Positions 1 to 8,804 of a stretch of DNA of 22,614 nucleotides are shown here, piece after piece. The notes under the pieces are model-generated. The model worked only from the letters and a program-made list of their open reading frames with translations. It did no database searches and had not been told where the DNA came from. Source of the stretch: Byssochlamys sp. IMV 00236 (Eukaryota > Ascomycota > Eurotiomycetes > Eurotiales > Thermoascaceae); contig MSJH02000501.1 of assembly GCA_001931875.2 (NCBI GenBank), positions 1 to 22,614 of the forward strand, given 5' to 3'. How positions within the stretch are numbered: position 1 is the first letter of the stretch; each line of letters starts with the position of its first letter. Made by a program: the position numbers and the translations under genes.

Positions 1-20
1 TTTTTTTTTTTTTTTTTTTT
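1..20. repeat. T20 homopolymer at window edge
   Basis: The window opens with twenty T. It is followed by a branch-point-like ACTAAT and a TAG acceptor at 41-43, so the run sits in the polypyrimidine part of an intron of the acyl-CoA-binding protein gene. A contig or window break at a homopolymer is likely; the upstream exons of that gene are not here. Confidence 0.8.
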
Positions 21-43
21 CATCATAACTAATGAAGGTATAG

Positions 44-219
44 CCAAGCCTACTTTTGATCTCAAGGGACGTTACAAGTGGGACGCATGGACCAATCTCA
101 AGGGTAAGTCAACATTAGCTTTTGTTAAGTAAGCTTACACTTTGCGTATAGGCATGTCTCAAGAAGAAGCTGAGAAAAAGTACATTGAATTGGTCGAAAA
201 TCTCAAGGCTAGTCAATAA
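44..219 (+). CDS. acyl-CoA-binding protein, 3' end (partial)
   Basis: C-terminal half of a small cytosolic acyl-CoA-binding protein (ACBP), which carries long-chain acyl-CoA esters between lipid-metabolic enzymes. Two exons are visible, 44-103 and 152-219, split by a GTAAGT...ATAG intron of 48 nt. The translation carries the family's core: KPTFDLKGRYKWDAW, then KGMSQEEAEKKYIELVENL, corresponding to helices 3 and 4 with the conserved KWDAW block. Protein end is SQ followed by TAA. The 5' exons lie beyond the left edge. The stop codon is embedded in an AATAAA hexamer (215-220), with a second hexamer at 271-276. Family assignment is secure; whether the full protein is a stand-alone ACBP or the end of a larger one cannot be seen. 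Confidence 0.88.
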
Positions 220-633
220 ACTCTCTCTAGTCTATAACGTGTATGTGTCTGTGTGTGTGTATGTGTGAATAATAAAGCGTCATTTTACAACAATCACATG
301 TATTCGAATCATTGCTTGGTTTGAATTTTATACTTTTTGGGGTTATTGACCACATTTTACGTACCAGGCACATCATATATTCTTTATCAGTAAAAAGGAA
401 GCAAAAAATAATTTGCTTTATTATTTGAATTAATCAGAGAACGAATACTATAGGAATGAAAAAAAAAGAAAAAGAAAAAGAGAATGAAAAAGCGCGTTCA
501 AAGGAAGAGAGGAGCCCATTTTTCAAATACCGTTGACAAGTGAGGAGATCAAGCAGGTCTCAAAATCATCAGGTTTTTCTATTTCAAGTAGCGCATATCT
601 CTTTTTTTTTTTTTTTTTCCTTCTCTTTAAAGA
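220..633. other. intergenic region, ACBP 3' side / VPS9 promoter
   Basis: No gene seen in either strand. It holds a GT-rich tract at 239-267, an AATAAA at 271-276 that can end the ACBP transcript, an A/G-rich stretch near 457-487, and a C+T17 tract at 601-618 directly before the VPS9 start. Such pyrimidine runs before the ATG recur in this window and probably mark core promoters or short leaders. Confidence 0.6.
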
Positions 634-2721
634 ATGACCCTGATGAATCAAGAGGTCACCGTCAATAATAACAATATCAAAGACGATAACGATAACAACA
701 ATAACAATAATACCAACTATAAAGAAATGGAAACACTAACAGAAGAGTTTGATGAAAAAGTTAATTTTATACATGAACCTTTAGATGATGAAGAGTAAGA
801 AGAACAAGTACACATTTCTACTTTTTACTTACATCTGTTTATATTTCATATAGTCATAGTAATAACAAAGAAGTAGAGAATATCTTTAGCCAAGTAAATA
901 ATCATGAAGGTTAGTTTATATAAGAGCAAGCATGAATAACGGAGACTGAATTCAATATAGCCCGTAGACCTTCTCTTGCACCAAATCAACTAGATACCCA
1001 ACAAGAGGAACAACAGAAACCAACTCAACAAACAGAAATACCCTTTGATTTTAATCGATTCTTGGAACAAATGAAGAGTCGCAGTGCAAAACCGATTACT
1101 CGATATTTTAAAAGGTAAAAAATGTGTATATAAACAATACCAGTGGCTCATCTCTTTTTTATTAGTTTTCTACAAGCATTCGATCGTCGTCCATGGACAG
1201 TGAATGAACAAGTCAAGATCATTCAAGACTTTTTAGATGTAATGATGACTATTTGTATAATTGACAAGAATAACAATTGAATCTAGTTCATCTATGTGAA
1301 AATGCGTGAAAATGAGATATGGAAAGATATGTCAGAGCAAGAGTTCTTTAATGCTAAAGAAGGCATGGAAAAGTTGGTCATGAATAGATTATATTATGCG
1401 TAAATATGCAAAAAATATAGTCATACATGCATATACAGTGTCTAATGATCTTTAAAAGTACATTTTGTCCGAGCACAACAGACGATAAAGAACGAGATGA
1501 TCTCTTGTATCAGAAAATAAGTATATTCAGATGGATACGTGAAAGACATTTGGATATACCAGAAACAGAACATAACGAAGCATTTTTGACATTTGCCGAG
1601 TCTGGTAAGCCAGTGTTTTGCGTCCCATTTTACAAAAATATAACACATTTATTATAGAATTGTTGAAAATGAACAATTACAAGGCGCCAAGAGACAAGTT
1701 GATTTGTATTCTCAATTGTTGCAAAGTTATATTTGGTAAAAAAAAAGGGGAAAAAACAACAGCTTGAAAACCATAAAGTAACCATGTTATTTAGGCTTAA
1801 TAAAGCATGTTGAAGGAGAAGGTGGAGCTGATAAATTTTTGCCGATTTTGATTTATGTCATCATTAGAGCAAACCCTCCTCGGCTAGTTTCCAATACACA
1901 GTAAGGATGATATCATTCTCAACCTTGATATTAGCTAATATTTGGATATAGGTATATTTATCGATTTAGAAGTATAGACCAATTACAAGCCGAGGCAGGG
2001 TACTATTTAACCAATCTGGTAATGATCTTTATAGAATGACAATGGAATAATGTCTTATACATGTGTTAATATAGATGGGTGCAATAGCGTTCATTGAAAC
2101 CATGGAAGCAAAGTCATTATCTATTACCAAGGAAGAATTTGATAGGTAAGGTTTCATATGATGGCAAAACAATTAAAAAAAGGCACATCATTAAATCATC
2201 ATTATAGCAATATTGAACAAACGATGAATGAGTTAAAGATGGAAAGACCCTCGATTAGTCTAAATAAGCAACAAGTCAGTTATGAAAACGCGCTTCATCC
2301 GTCTCGATCATCACCTCGTCTTCCAACCCAAGGCTTACTCGATTCATCCAAAGCTGTAGCATTTTTAGAAAAAGGAAGCTTATTAGCACAAAAAACGATG
2401 CAAAGGCCACTCAGTTTTGTAGGCAAAATTTTTCAGGGGCTTACACCCACAGAAGAATCAAGACCACCTCTTCCACCTCGACCGATGACCGATCAGGGAC
2501 CTATGCAAAGAGAACAAAAGGAACAATTTGAACAAGACTTGCAGACATTACAGACTATGTTTCCTAATATTGATCCTAGTGTATGTTGCTTAGTACTGAA
2601 TGCGAATCATGGGGTCTTGGCTCATTCTATTGAAAAGTAAATACTTATTTATATTTATACGTGGCTAACATTGTATATATATAGTCTATTAGAGATATCA
2701 AATCAACAACATCATCGATAA
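634..2721 (+). CDS. VPS9: VPS9-domain Rab5-type guanine nucleotide exchange factor with C-terminal CUE domain
   Basis: Predicted exchange factor for Rab5/Ypt51-class GTPases, acting in endosome fusion and vacuolar sorting. Twelve exons: 634-794, 854-909, 961-1114, 1166-1238, 1287-1399, 1459-1604, 1658-1735, 1795-1900, 1952-2018, 2075-2145, 2208-2636, 2685-2721, giving 496 aa with every junction in phase. The N-terminus (to about 60) is Asn/Asp-rich. Residues about 105-340 are the helical bundle and VPS9 domain: AFDRRPWTVNEQVKIIQDFL, EKLVMNRLY, NNYKAPRDKLICILNCCKVI, then GADKFLPILIYVIIRANPP with Asp273, the position needed for exchange in Rabex-5. A PPLPPRP stretch is at about 428-434. A CUE ubiquitin-binding domain (FEQDLQTLQTMFPNIDP...) fills about 449-493 and is completed only by the last small exon. 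The domain order matches yeast Vps9. The exon-6 acceptor at 1458 was chosen because the nearer AG at 1438 leads to a stop. Confidence 0.9.
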
Positions 2722-2747
2722 AAATAGCTTTTTAACTCAGTCGCATA

Positions 2748-2753
2748 AATAAA
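2748..2753 (+). terminator. poly(A) signal of VPS9 gene
   Basis: AATAAA, 27 nt after the VPS9 stop, on the transcribed strand. A purine-rich tract (about 2784-2821) follows before the next gene. Confidence 0.6.
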
Positions 2754-2919
2754 CCATGTGAAGGGATAAAAGAATAGTAAAATAGAAAGAAAGTAAAAGA
2801 GAGAAAGAGAGAGAAAGAGAATAGCAGTGCTGAGCGTGGCTTTAACTTGACGTAATATAAATTATCCTCCTTTTTTCTTTTCTTTTTTTTTTCTTCTTCT
2901 TTTCTTTACTATTAAAAAT

Positions 2920-4209
2920 ATGAGTGATAATAACGAAGAAGTGAATAATGTTGACAAGATCCCTACAGAACAAAAAGGAGCCTTTCATTCCTTTTTGAAG
3001 TCGCTTGCTTCCTTTTCTGGCGACTTGTCTTCTTTAACATGTCCTGCTTTTCTGTTGGCTCCTGTCTCATTAATTGAATACTCGTAAGTATATTTATTTA
3101 TTATGTACATGTTATCTTATACTTCCTTAGTGAATACTGGACACAACAACCGGACCTTTTTACAGATATTACAAAATCAGATGACGAAGTGGAACGAATG
3201 ACTAATTTCGTTAAATGGTTCATCTCTTCTCTAAACGCGTCATACTCTCGTCGTGTACCCAAAGGTGAATGGGAAAAGAAACCTTATAACCCTGTGTTGG
3301 GAGAACAGTACAAGATGCATTGGGGAGACCTGAACGGTTCTGGTGAAACAGAGGTTTTATGTGAGCAAGTGTCCCATCATCCACCTATCACCGGGTTCTA
3401 TATCAAGAATGATAAGCATGGTCTTGTCTTGAATGGTCACTCTGGACAAAAGACTCGCTTCTCGAGCACTTCTTTGATTTGTGACCAAGTCGGTCAGTCT
3501 GTCCTTACTTTGAAACAGCGCAATGATGAAACATACATGTTCTCATATCCCTCAGTTACCGTGAATGGTATTTGGTACGCAGGTAAATATTACCAAAAAA
3601 AAAAAAAAAAAAAAAAAAAATACAGCGTGAGGACTATTTATTGACTTTATGATAGCGCCCTATGTCGAACTGACAGGTACATCGTATGTTCAGTCTTCTA
3701 CTGGTTTATACTGTACCATCGAATATACCTCTCGTGGTTGGATTTCTGGAGAAAAGAATCACTTCAAGTGCTACATTCGTCGCAACAGCAACCCTAAAGA
3801 ATATATTTACAAGATAGAAGGTCAGTGGAGCGGTAAATCAACCATAACGCCTTATAATTCCAAGACATCCCAGCCTTTCCTGGACGTTACACAACTCACG
3901 CCTGCATCCATGCATATCAAGGAAATTGACGAACAAGACGAGATGGAAAGTCGCAAGATCTGGCAAAAGGTATCTGAGGCTATTCGAGCTAATGACACTC
4001 AAACTGCTGGTATCGAAAAGAGCAAGATTGAAAATAAACAGAGAGAAGAAAGAGCGGCTAGAGCAGAAGCAAATCATGAATGGGAACCCAAGTATTTCCA
4101 TTGGGAGAATGAAGAGCCTACGGTATCTATGCTTCAACGTATGCTAAGCTCAACTGTAAAAAGTAAATATAATCCTGCTACTAGTGGCAATTGGGTTATC
4201 AGACAATAA
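2920..4209 (+). CDS. oxysterol-binding protein, Osh4/Kes1 type
   Basis: Short OSBP-related lipid-transfer protein of 389 aa, close to the length of yeast Osh4, with no PH or ankyrin region. This class exchanges sterol and PI4P between ER, Golgi and plasma membrane. Exons: 2920-3083, 3131-3582, 3656-4209. Diagnostic blocks are FLKSLASFSGDLSSLTCPAF at the N-terminus (lid region), KPYNPVLGEQ, the family signature EQVSHHPP at residues 133-140 (the two His bind the PI4P phosphate), PYVELTGTSYVQSSTG, and the C-terminal HEWEPKYFHW. The second intron contains an A26 homopolymer, and its acceptor was placed at 3655 so that GIWYAGAPYVEL reads through. An AATAAA overlaps the stop (4208-4213), implying a very short 3' tail. 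Confidence 0.92.
3595..3620 (+). repeat. A26 homopolymer inside OSBP intron 2
   Basis: Uninterrupted run of 26 A within the 73-nt intron 3583-3655, between donor and acceptor. Runs of this length mutate easily, and read length here may be uncertain. Confidence 0.85.
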
Positions 4210-4382
4210 TAAAATAAAACAACATGCCACAGGTTAATAACGATTGCTTAATGTGGACTTTATCAGTAGGAAATCTTTGCGGGAAATTAAATTAAAATAC
4301 ACACAGCTTAAAAGCTATAACCTTTTGTTTTTTTTTTTTTTTTTTTTGTTTTTGCTTTTTTTCCTTTTTTTCCATATACAAA

Positions 4383-5936
4383 ATGTCTACCGAGCATCGT
4401 AAATCATTTTCTAATGGACCCATCTTGGGCGGTACAGAAAGTCAAGAAAAGGCCATCGAGGAGTTGAAAGATTGCTTCAAACTATCTACGGAGCAGTTGA
4501 AAGAGTTTAGAAATAACCTGATAGAGGAAATGAAAACAGGTTTAGAATCAAATGAATCTAATATGGCTATGCTACCTTCATGGATCTTTAAACATCCCAC
4601 AGGTCAAGAAACAGGCGAATACCTTGGTTTAGAAGTGAGCGGTAAGTAGTTTTTAATAATAGTGGGGGGGACTGCATTATGGATTGACGTAATAAGAAAG
4701 TAACACCAACTTCTGTCTACAGGTTCTAACGTCCGCGTCTATCTTGTCAACTTGCATGGCCAAGGACGTATCAGCACTCGTCAACAGAAATACGTGATAC
4801 ACGATCCATTGAAGAAAGGATCGATCCAGAACATGATTGATTTTCTCGTCGAAAGCGTAGATTCGTTTTTAAGCTTTGTGGGCAAATATGAAATCAAGTC
4901 ACCTTTAGCTCTCGGTTTCGTCCTCTCTTTCCCTCTCGAGCAGAGCGCGTTGAATAAGGCTGTCGTCATCCAATGGACCAAAGACTTTGAGATCACGGGT
5001 GCCAACAACAAGAACATTGCTGAGCTCTTGCAGACTGGATTTAAGCGTCGTCATATCAACATCAACGTCGAGGCTGTCGTGAACGGAGCGGTTGGGTGTC
5101 TCTTGGCTCACAGTTATCGAAGCCTGGATACGCTGGTTGCATGCACTATCAGCACAGGTACAAATGCTGCATACTGGGAACAAGTCAGCGAAATCAAAAA
5201 GTACAATACGCAATCACCTCCTAATGGAGATGGCGAAATGATCATCAACACAGAATGGGGAAGCTTTGGAGACAACAACCTTACGTTCTTGCCACGCACC
5301 TTTTATGATAACCGTTTGAACCGTCAATCAGTCAATCCTGGTATTCACGTGTTTGAAAAAATGGTCTCTGGTCTCTATCTCGGTGAGATCGCGCGTCTGA
5401 TCATGGTCGATTTTCTTGATCGTCGCTTACTCTTTGACGGACAGTACTCGACCGAACTGAACACACCTTACTTCTTTGAAGCATCTTATATGAGCGCGAT
5501 TGAGTCGGATGATTCAGTCGATTTGGAAGAAACAAAGCATATCTTGGAATCTATCATGAACATTTCATCCACCACTCTGACCGATCGTCAGATTGTCAAG
5601 ACAATTTGTGATCTTGTGGCCCGCCGTGCTGCTCGGTTGGTTGCTGCTGCTATCAGTGCCATCATTGATAAGAAGGATGCGCTCGAACAAGGATTGACGA
5701 TCAGTGAGTATTTTAGAAACAAGTGTGACCATAGAGAGAGATAACTGATGATTATCATAGGTATGGAAGGTTCTGTCTGGGAGCACTTCCCCAACTTCCC
5801 AAGAAGAGTGAATGATGCATTAAAGGCACTCTATGGTGAAAGAGTGAATCATATCAACATTGGTATCACTCGTGATGGACATGGTATTGGTGCCGCCTTG
5901 GCTGCTATGATTGCCATCACTCAAAGAAAACAATAA
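4383..5936 (+). CDS. hexokinase-like protein lacking the catalytic aspartate (predicted pseudokinase)
   Basis: Full-length hexokinase-fold protein of 471 aa (yeast Hxk2 has 486). Exons: 4383-4641, 4723-5703, 5761-5936. Sugar-pocket residues are kept: LGFVLSFP with Ser155, WTKDF with Thr172/Lys173, Asn207, NTEWGSFGD with Glu264, and GEIARL with Glu308. The NDTVG block that holds the catalytic base of active enzymes reads NGAVG here, with Gly at 208. The phosphate-1 loop (usual DLGGTNFRV) reads EVSGSNVRV at 84-92. Phosphate-2 GTG reads STG (about 230), and the adenosine motif is DGHGIGAA. All changes are in clean open frame, so this is not a decayed gene. Inference: sugar can bind but phosphoryl transfer is lost, as in the regulatory non-catalytic hexokinases of Aspergillus nidulans (XprF, HxkC). 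The stop overlaps AATAAA (5932-5937). Confidence 0.88.
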
Positions 5937-6033
5937 AGAGATCTTTTTTCATGTGATACTTTTGTCATACATCGATGCATTTTCTCTTTCTATTTTAATT
6001 TCTTTATTCTCTTTTTTTCTTTTTATTATTATC

Positions 6034-6733
6034 ATGACAGAAGAAAGCTCTTATGATTACTTGTTCAAAATAGTCGTCATTGGTGATTCTGGTGTAGGGA
6101 AAACGAATCTACTGGGTCGATTTATTCACAACACATTTGATTTCGCAAGCAAGAGCACGATTGGATTGGATTTGAGTATGAAGAATATAGTCATTAAAGA
6201 TAAAAGAGTTCGAGTACAGATATGGGATACAGCAGGCCAAGAGAGATACAGAAGTATCACTAAACGGTAAATCTAAATATGAAAATAAAAAACAGAGATG
6301 AACCGTTTCTGCATATAGATACTATAGGGGTGCTGTAGGTGCATTGCTTGTGTATGATATTACAAAGAGAGAATCATTTATGAGTATACCAAGATGGCTA
6401 AACGAGATCAAATCGAACGAAGCACACTCAGAGAGCATCCTCATGCTGGTGGGCAACAAGTCAGATTTAGAAAAAGACCGACAAGTGACAGTAGAGGAGG
6501 CATTAGAGTATGCAAAAGTAAACGATCTGGCGTTTATGGAAACAAGCGCTCTACAGAGCATCAATGTCGAAAATGCATTTGATTCACTTATTCATACAAT
6601 ATTTGACAAATTATCGAGTAAATTGACCACGATGGATGATAAAAAGACAGAGTTTCTGAGAGGTCAGACTGTTCAATTAAACAATACCACTCATCATAAT
6701 AAACGTAATAATAATAATTCATGTGCGTGCTAA
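6034..6733 (+). CDS. Rab11/Ypt31-like small GTPase
   Basis: Rab GTPase of 215 aa in two exons, 6034-6266 and 6319-6733, starting only 97 bp after the hexokinase-like gene. All G motifs are present: GDSGVGKT (17-24), WDTAGQE (64-70), NKSD, ETSAL. It ends in CAC (213-215), a dual geranylgeranylation site, after an Asn/His-rich hypervariable tail. [20 protein letters not shown] and the overall length point to the Rab11/RabA branch, which acts in recycling-endosome and late-Golgi traffic. Odd point: the switch-I effector segment reads STIGLDLS instead of the near-universal STIG(V/I)(D/E)F, so the aromatic residue of Rab motif F1 is Leu47. The ATG at 6034 gives the usual Rab N-terminus; upstream sequence in the same frame is hydrophobic leader and was excluded. 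Confidence 0.9.
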
Positions 6734-6785
6734 CAATAATAATAATAATATACCATTTTATTATATCAATAAATAATGCAGTTAA
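6734..6785. terminator. shared 3' region of convergent Rab and phosphatase genes
   Basis: Only 52 bp separate the two opposing stop codons. The gap has an (AAT)n-like run and an AATAAA on the plus strand at 6768-6773, 35 nt past the Rab stop. The transcripts must nearly abut or overlap at their 3' ends. Confidence 0.55.
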
Positions 6786-8111
6786 TTAAAGATCACAATT
6801 CTTTTGGAAATTGCAAGTGAGTTTAGGCTTCATATAAGCCATGAACTGTTCAACAGGACACATTTCACTTTGACAACCAGGGAACTTGATGATTTCTTCA
6901 TTGTCCAACACACGAATAAACTTCTTTTGTGTCTTCTTGTGACGAAGGACTTGGAACATGATGTTGTTAGCATAGAAACCAAATTTAGACAAGCGGAACT
7001 GACGGTTCTCAATTTCGCTCTCGGGAGTGTTTTCAGAGAGATCCTTGTCATGGAAAAGACCAAGGAAGGTACGAAGGGGCAACATGGTTTCAGAGTGGCC
7101 AAACTTCAAGTCGAGCTTTACCTTGTCCGTGCTTTCAATGTTTTCGACAATCTTCTTGCCAAGATCACAGGCCATATCAGCATTCACTTCAGGAATACCA
7201 TAAGAGTACTTGTAGTAGTGCTTCAAGTCTTCGTTATACTCCAAATCTTCAAGCTCTTTCTTGGTCATCAATTGACAGAACGTATCGGCCTTGCCATAGA
7301 TGGAGGCTTCAGATTGGCAACCACTGTAAAAGTTCAAGACGTCGTCAGATGTGAGATTCAAGCCGAGTTTACCAGAAAGTCTTGAGGCAATGGGGTCCAA
7401 ATAACGCTTGACGGTAAAGGCAGTCTTCTTCTTGACCAAAGGCTTGGCTTCTTTTTCCCACTTGGGACAGGCTTTGTGGAAGGCAATAAGGGAATCGTTG
7501 TTTTCCTTAAAGGTGAATAAGGGAACAGCCATCATGTTGGCAGATCCAAGCTTGCCAACATTTTCATAGAGACCCATGGTGAAAGCATGACCGGATTGAG
7601 TAGTACGGCTAGACCAAGAAGAATAGGCACCGAACTCAGGAACGACCATACCATCAGTAGTCAAGTTTTTGATAAACTTTGGAAAGCGAACAGCAAGACG
7701 GCGGCCCATCAAGTAGTGTTCCATTTGACCACGCGTGTTCAAGAGGCCTTCATAGTGCATATTATAGCTGTGTACGTCTTCTAACCACTCCAATTTCTTT
7801 TTGCTTTCCTTCAGCTTCTCAATAGCAGCTTGGATACCTTCAACATCGCCATCCGTAGGGTATCTTGTTCCGTGACGAATGATAAATTGGATTTGCTCCA
7901 AGTCATAGTCTTTGGTAATAGGATCTTCAGGAGTGTGTTGGAACTTGTAGGAAGGATAGTTTTTGCTTGAGCCAAGATGATCCATGAGCCATTCGAGAGA
8001 TACTTTAGAGTCATCATCATCGTCGTCGTCGTCGTCATGTTTACCAGCCTTGGCCAAGACAGCAAGACAGAAAAGAAGAGCAAGTAAAAGAAGGTAATGG
8101 GATCTGAGCAT
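6786..8111 (-). CDS. secreted histidine acid phosphatase, MINPP/phytase type
   Basis: Single-exon gene, 441 aa, branch 2 of the histidine phosphatase superfamily, probably dephosphorylating inositol polyphosphates or phytate outside the cell or in the secretory path. Residues 1-22 form a signal peptide (hydrophobic core LLLLALLFCLAVLA). Nine Asp follow at 26-34, encoded by GAT/GAC triplet repeats. The catalytic motif RHGTRYP is at 79-85 with nucleophile His80. The proton-donor motif reads HSE at 339-341, where MINPP enzymes have HAE and classical acid phosphatases HD. N-glycosylation sequons are at 149, 205 and 252. No ER-retrieval tail (ends NCDL), so secretion is likelier than ER retention. 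It is the only long intronless gene in the window. A TATAAA lies 50 bp upstream. A long antisense open frame (6804-7385) is a shadow. Confidence 0.87.
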   Translation of the reverse strand: MLRSHYLLLLALLFCLAVLAKAGKHDDDDDDDDDSKVSLEWLMDHLGSSKNYPSYKFQHTPEDPITKDYDLEQIQFIIRHGTRYPTDGDVEGIQAAIEKLKESKKKLEWLEDVHSYNMHYEGLLNTRGQMEHYLMGRRLAVRFPKFIKNLTTDGMVVPEFGAYSSWSSRTTQSGHAFTMGLYENVGKLGSANMMAVPLFTFKENNDSLIAFHKACPKWEKEAKPLVKKKTAFTVKRYLDPIASRLSGKLGLNLTSDDVLNFYSGCQSEASIYGKADTFCQLMTKKELEDLEYNEDLKHYYKYSYGIPEVNADMACDLGKKIVENIESTDKVKLDLKFGHSETMLPLRTFLGLFHDKDLSENTPESEIENRQFRLSKFGFYANNIMFQVLRHKKTQKKFIRVLDNEEIIKFPGCQSEMCPVEQFMAYMKPKLTCNFQKNCDL

Positions 8112-8161
8112 ATTCAGTAAAGAAATGATGGAGAGGTTATCAGATGAAAATTTGTGTCCTA

Positions 8162-8167
8162 TTTATA
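8162..8167 (-). promoter_or_regulatory. TATA box of the phosphatase gene
   Basis: TATAAA on the minus strand, 50 bp before the phosphatase ATG, in the context CATATAAATAGG. The position suits a core promoter element with a short leader. Confidence 0.5.
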
Positions 8168-8334
8168 TGTTTTATGTTACAGAACTGAGATGAATGCTAC
8201 TGATAATGACCCCGTTTTTTGACACATCATTTCTGGACTGGAATAATCTGTTTATCCGCTATTATTACCAATAATGTCAATTGATCGATTGATCTTTTCC
8301 CTGGTAAGATACTTTTTTTTTTTATAAAAAGAAG

Positions 8335-8720
8335 ATGTTGACTAGTGCTACATTGTATAAAAGAGCATGTCTTATTTTACTCTTACTATTGGCTTATGTA
8401 ATGCCAGCAGTTCGGACGATCGTTAGTATCACGATTGGTAAATATGAAACTTGTACTAGGTTGAACAGCATTACCTTTTTCTATAATGTAGGAATACGAT
8501 GGTACCTATGGTAATTGTGTAGTCATGACAACAATTGCAAGTAGCTTATTTACCTTACGTTGGAGCATTCAATTCCACGATTTCCCAGCCCATGTGTGTT
8601 TATAAAGAGGACATGTTTGACAATTGCAATCATCATAACATTGTCGCTATTGTATCGCCTTTTCAAATAGACATTAATAGTGATCTCAGATATACCATTG
8701 GACGGGAACTGTATGTATAA
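8335..8720 (+). CDS. possible small secreted or membrane-anchored protein, unrecognised
   Basis: Tentative two-exon gene, 8335-8437 plus 8545-8720 (92 aa). Exon 1 encodes a basic then strongly hydrophobic start (YKRACLILLLLLAYVMPAV), typical of a signal peptide or anchor. Exon 2 is an open frame with two cysteines, an NST sequon and a clean stop. The single 107-nt intron (GTAAAT...GTAG) is the only splice found that joins the two open stretches in phase. A better-looking acceptor at 8490-8491 would instead give a stop after seven codons. TATAAA at about 8322-8327 is very close to the ATG. No family recognised. It could be a decayed gene whose original splicing is broken. Confidence 0.3.
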
Positions 8721-8804
8721 TATTATAAATTCATCAATTACACGTCCTGTGATTATGAGTATAATTTTTCAAGTTACACGTTAGAAATAGCATCAAGAAA
8801 TTAT

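Noticed and set aside
1439..1458. Exon 6 of VPS9 starting at the first AG (1438)
   Set aside because: In the required phase it gives a stop within two codons. The AG at 1458 has a CTAATG branch site and restores the NRLYYATFCP family motif.
6804..7385. 193-codon open frame on the plus strand
   Set aside because: It lies wholly antisense to the intronless phosphatase gene, whose catalytic motifs are clear, and resembles no protein I know.
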